A stretch of DNA of 64,000 bases from J051 sp040289295 (GTDB taxonomy: Bacteria > Armatimonadota > Fimbriimonadia > Fimbriimonadales > ATM1): assembly GCA_040289295.1 (NCBI GenBank), contig PSLA01000011.1, positions 1 through 64,000 of the forward strand, read 5' to 3'. The first letter of the stretch is position 1; the number at the start of each line of letters is the position of its first letter. The notes below the pieces were generated by a model. That model was given only the letters and a program-made list of their open reading frames with translations. It did no database searches and was not told the origin of the DNA. The translations under genes were made by a program, and so were the position numbers. Below are positions 61,695-64,000 of this stretch, piece by piece.

Positions 61695-61707
61695 GAATCT
61701 GCTCCAT

Positions 61708-63084
61708 TTAGTGTGCTCGCGGGACGCTCGCGCTCCCTGGGGCGTCGCAGGACTCTACGCCCGCAATTTCTATCAATGTTCGCACGGAGTTCTCGAACGA
61801 CGCGTCCTCGTCTCGATCTTGCCGAAGGAAGGCGGTGATCGCTTCCCATTTCTCAACGGCTTCATCAGCTAACGGCTTGGATCCTTTTTGATACGCGCCG
61901 ATGGTAACGAGGTCTTCGATGTCTCGATACGCGGCAATCAGCTCTTGCACGCGGGACGCGGCGCGCACTTGTTCCTTCGGTACGATCATGCTCATCACGC
62001 GGCTCAGGCTCTGCAAGGGGTCAATCGCAGGGTAGTGCCCCTTAGACGCAAGCGAGCGATCCAGCACGATGTGGCCGTCCAAGATCGAGCGCGCTGTATC
62101 GGCGACGGGCTCGTTTGTGTCATCCCCTTCCACAAGTATCGTGTACAGCGCCGTGATGGAGCCGTGCTCCGCGTTACCCGCGCGCTCCATGAGGCGCGGC
62201 AGCAAAGCGAACACGCTGGGCGTGTATCCCCTGGTGCTTGGAGGCTCTCCGACCGCCAAGCCGACCTCTCTCTGAGCCATCGCGAAGCGCGTAACGCTGT
62301 CCATCATCAGCAGCACGCTGAGTCCGGCGTCGCGAAAGCCTTCGGCGATCGCGGTGGCGGTGAACGCCGCCTTGATGCGAAGGAGCGCCGGCTGCTCGCT
62401 CGTCGCGACGATCAGGACGCTGCGCGCCAAGCCCTCTTCGCCCAAATCGTTCTCGATGAACTCCCTGACCTCGCGTCCGCGCTCGCCCACAAGAGCGATG
62501 ACGTTGACGTCTGCCAGCGACCGCCGTGCGATCATGCCGAGCAACGTGCTCTTGCCGACGCCGCTGCCTGCGAAGATGCCGATGCGCTGTCCGACTCCGC
62601 AGGTCATCATCGCGTCGATCACCCGCACTCCCAACGGTAGAGGACGATCAATTACCCTCCGTTTTAGCGCGTTCGGGGCCTCACGAAAAACAGGGACCAG
62701 ACGAGCGCCCTCAGGAAGTGGGCCACTATCAAGCGGCCGCGCAACGGCGTCCAACACTCGACCAAGCATAATTGGCCCGACTGGAACCTGATGAGGCTTA
62801 CCGGTCGAGCGGACGACTGCCCCGGGTTTCAAGCCGTTCATGTGTTGTAGAGGCATCAGCACAACGTCGGAACCTCGGAAGCCGACCACTTCGGCGAGCA
62901 ATGGCGCTTGCTCGGTGTGGTTTGCGCCGTCGTAGATCTGGCAGAGGTCTCCCAGTCGAGCGGGCGGCCCCGCCGACCGGATGACGAGGCCGACAACCTC
63001 CCTCACCTTGCCGTAACTCTGAATAACCTCAAGTCGCTCGAGGTTCTTGATTGATGTTTCGAAGGTCGGTGTCGGAACTCGCAT
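61708..63084 (-). CDS. fliI: Flagellum-specific ATPase FliI
   Basis: Energises flagellar export. The 458-residue protein has FliI/F1-beta motifs: FAGSGVGKST (171-180), ALVGERGREVREFIEND, SVLLMMDSVTRFAMAQREVG and GEPPSTRGYTPSVFALLPRL. The ATG at 63084 overlaps the fliH stop (TGATG). The last residues (GSASVPRAH) are encoded by a copy of the dispersed repeat, which seems to have replaced or extended the native C-terminus. Confidence 0.95.
   Translation of the reverse strand: MRVPTPTFETSIKNLERLEVIQSYGKVREVVGLVIRSAGPPARLGDLCQIYDGANHTEQAPLLAEVVGFRGSDVVLMPLQHMNGLKPGAVVRSTGKPHQVPVGPIMLGRVLDAVARPLDSGPLPEGARLVPVFREAPNALKRRVIDRPLPLGVRVIDAMMTCGVGQRIGIFAGSGVGKSTLLGMIARRSLADVNVIALVGERGREVREFIENDLGEEGLARSVLIVATSEQPALLRIKAAFTATAIAEGFRDAGLSVLLMMDSVTRFAMAQREVGLAVGEPPSTRGYTPSVFALLPRLMERAGNAEHGSITALYTILVEGDDTNEPVADTARSILDGHIVLDRSLASKGHYPAIDPLQSLSRVMSMIVPKEQVRAASRVQELIAAYRDIEDLVTIGAYQKGSKPLADEAVEKWEAITAFLRQDRDEDASFENSVRTLIEIAGVESCDAPGSASVPRAH
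61714..61742. repeat. Dispersed GC-rich repeat at the end of fliI
   Basis: GCTCGCGGGACGCTCGCGCTCCCTGGGG is the best copy of the repeat. It codes for the C-terminal residues of FliI just before the TAA at 61708-61710. Confidence 0.75.
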
Positions 63085-63710
63085 CACGCCGCCTCCTCTC
63101 GAAAGAACTGGTCGAGTTTCGTCTCAACGGTTGCGTCTATCACGCCGCCGTCGGTCTCGATCATCGTCGAGCCTCGCGATAAGACGTCGTCTCCGACGAT
63201 CTCAATGTTCTGGACGCCGGCACACGCCGCAAGAAGTTCGTTTTTCTTCTCTTCCAGCATCGGAAGGTCGAACGGGTTCACCCGTATGCGGACGGTTGTG
63301 GCGTCTTTGGCGTAGCCCAGCGCCTCTCTGACGATGGGTGTGATGAGCTCCGGACGGGCTTCTATCTCGCTGGTGATGACCTTTTTTGCGACCTCGCGGG
63401 CGAGACGCGCGAGTCCGTCCTCTGCCTTTTGGAACCACAGCTCGAGCCCTTGCTCGATACGCTGGACGAGCGCTCGGAGTTCGGACTCGAACGCTGCTAT
63501 ACGCGCCTGCTCGTTGCTCAACACGGTTTGAAGCCCTTGCCGAAAGCCTGCTTCGTATCCCTCGGAGTACCCGCCGCGGTGCATCGTCTGCCCGCCGAGC
63601 GTTTCGGAGCCCGCCACCGGGCGGCCAGTTGCGCCATGCTGCTTTAGAAACTCTTCAAAACTAAAGGCATGGACGCGATCGCCCTGCTTGTACACCCTCT
63701 TAGACGACAA
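63084..63710 (-). CDS. fliH: Flagellar export regulator FliH
   Basis: Peripheral stalk-like partner of FliI. The 208-residue protein has YSEGYEAGFRQGLQ (a glycine-spaced FliH helix, about 88-101). A coiled coil follows, then KVITSEIEARPELITPIVRE and the V-type ATPase E-subunit-like C-terminal domain (VRIRVNPFDLPML, VIDATVETKLDQFF). I chose TTG at 63710: GGGGAGG lies six bases upstream and the start overlaps the fliG stop. GTG at 63695 is an alternative. Confidence 0.88.
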   Translation of the reverse strand: MSSKRVYKQGDRVHAFSFEEFLKQHGATGRPVAGSETLGGQTMHRGGYSEGYEAGFRQGLQTVLSNEQARIAAFESELRALVQRIEQGLELWFQKAEDGLARLAREVAKKVITSEIEARPELITPIVREALGYAKDATTVRIRVNPFDLPMLEEKKNELLAACAGVQNIEIVGDDVLSRGSTMIETDGGVIDATVETKLDQFFREEAA

Positions 63711-64000
63711 CCTCGTCCTCCCCTCGTCCGATGTTGATGTCTCCCTGTTCTTCGAGCCTTCGGATGACCGCGACGATACGCTGCTGCGCTTCTTCGACAA
63801 CGGACATCTTGACGGGACCCATAAACTCCATGTCCTCTTGCAGCATCGTGGCGGCGCGTTCGCTCATGTTGCTGAAGATCTTCCGTTGGACCTCTTCGCT
63901 TGTGCCCTTTAGCGCGGTAGCAAGCTCCTTCATCTCAACTTCGCGGAGGATCTGCTGGACGGCGCGATCGTCGAGTGTGACGATGTCCTCGAACACGAAG
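63700..64000 (-). CDS. fliG: Flagellar motor switch protein FliG, C-terminal part (cut by window end)
   Basis: The last 99 residues of FliG, with FEDIVTLDDRAVQQILREVE and the segment KIFSNMSERAATMLQEDMEF (the torque-helix region), ending in a charged tail. The gene continues beyond base 64000. It heads the visible part of the operon fliG-fliH-fliI-fliJ and rotor/export genes. Confidence 0.93.
   Translation of the reverse strand, partial: FVFEDIVTLDDRAVQQILREVEMKELATALKGTSEEVQRKIFSNMSERAATMLQEDMEFMGPVKMSVVEEAQQRIVAVIRRLEEQGDINIGRGEDEVVV

Overview
The window reads as chromosomal DNA of a moderately GC-rich, flagellated, diderm (Gram-negative type) bacterium. The evidence is a complete early lipid A pathway (lpxD, lpxC, fabZ, lpxA, lpxB) with an MsbA-type flippase, plus BamA, a Skp/OmpH-like chaperone and TamB, alongside flagellar genes (fliG, fliH, fliI, fliJ, flhA, fliA). 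A SpoIIM-family membrane protein occurs in the same genome. The mix of LPS genes, SpoIIM, several promoters that appear to give almost leaderless messages, and many small lipoproteins of unknown family fits Armatimonadota (Fimbriimonadia-like). That placement is an inference, because no rRNA or other phylogenetic marker was searched.

Layout. 1-2750: accessory-looking stretch with a decayed helicase/Eco57I-type methylase pair, a DoxX-like membrane protein and orphan small membrane proteins. 3091-7519: leuA, a sugar-phosphate transferase, and the GDP-fucose genes gmd-fcl. 7592-10516: acyl-CoA dehydrogenase, DinB protein, a possible DnaA-N-domain protein and a PhnP-like MBL hydrolase. 10635-13125: fliA (sigma-28) with small neighbours, then a SurA/PrsA-like lipoprotein. 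13192-19617 (minus): one operon for a Wzy-like polymerase/ligase, a Wzz-like protein, the CCA-adding enzyme, an S9 peptidase and a small unknown. 19733-23654: unknown lipoprotein, ruvA-ruvB, and a convergent YchF-like protein with a tiny membrane protein.

23701-39030 is a 15-kb one-directional run: lipA, tamB, an ECF sigma factor, bamA, skp-like, an unknown lipoprotein, lpxD, lpxC, fabZ, lpxA, lpxB, msbA. Most junctions overlap by a few bases, so outer-membrane protein assembly and lipid A synthesis look co-expressed, perhaps partly under the embedded sigma factor.

39218-42825 (minus): pepC-type aminopeptidase, an unknown protein and fumarylacetoacetase, followed by tRNA-His. 43026-51645 (minus): a metal-efflux RND operon (soluble transhydrogenase, Cys-rich secreted protein, adaptor, RND pump, TolC-like channel, YHS-domain lipoprotein). 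51793-57972: secreted unknown, a frameshifted TIM-barrel isomerase, a methyltransferase, SpoIIM, a sigma-70 factor with a shortened region 4.2, and a vanadium haloperoxidase/PAP2-like lipoprotein gene frameshifted in a (GC)5 tract. 58048-64000 (minus): flagellar operon fliG-fliH-fliI-fliJ-lytic transglycosylase-MotE-like-flhA.

A short dispersed repeat with the core GCGAGCGTCCCGCGAGC lies between genes and is also read in frame inside two flagellar-operon proteins.
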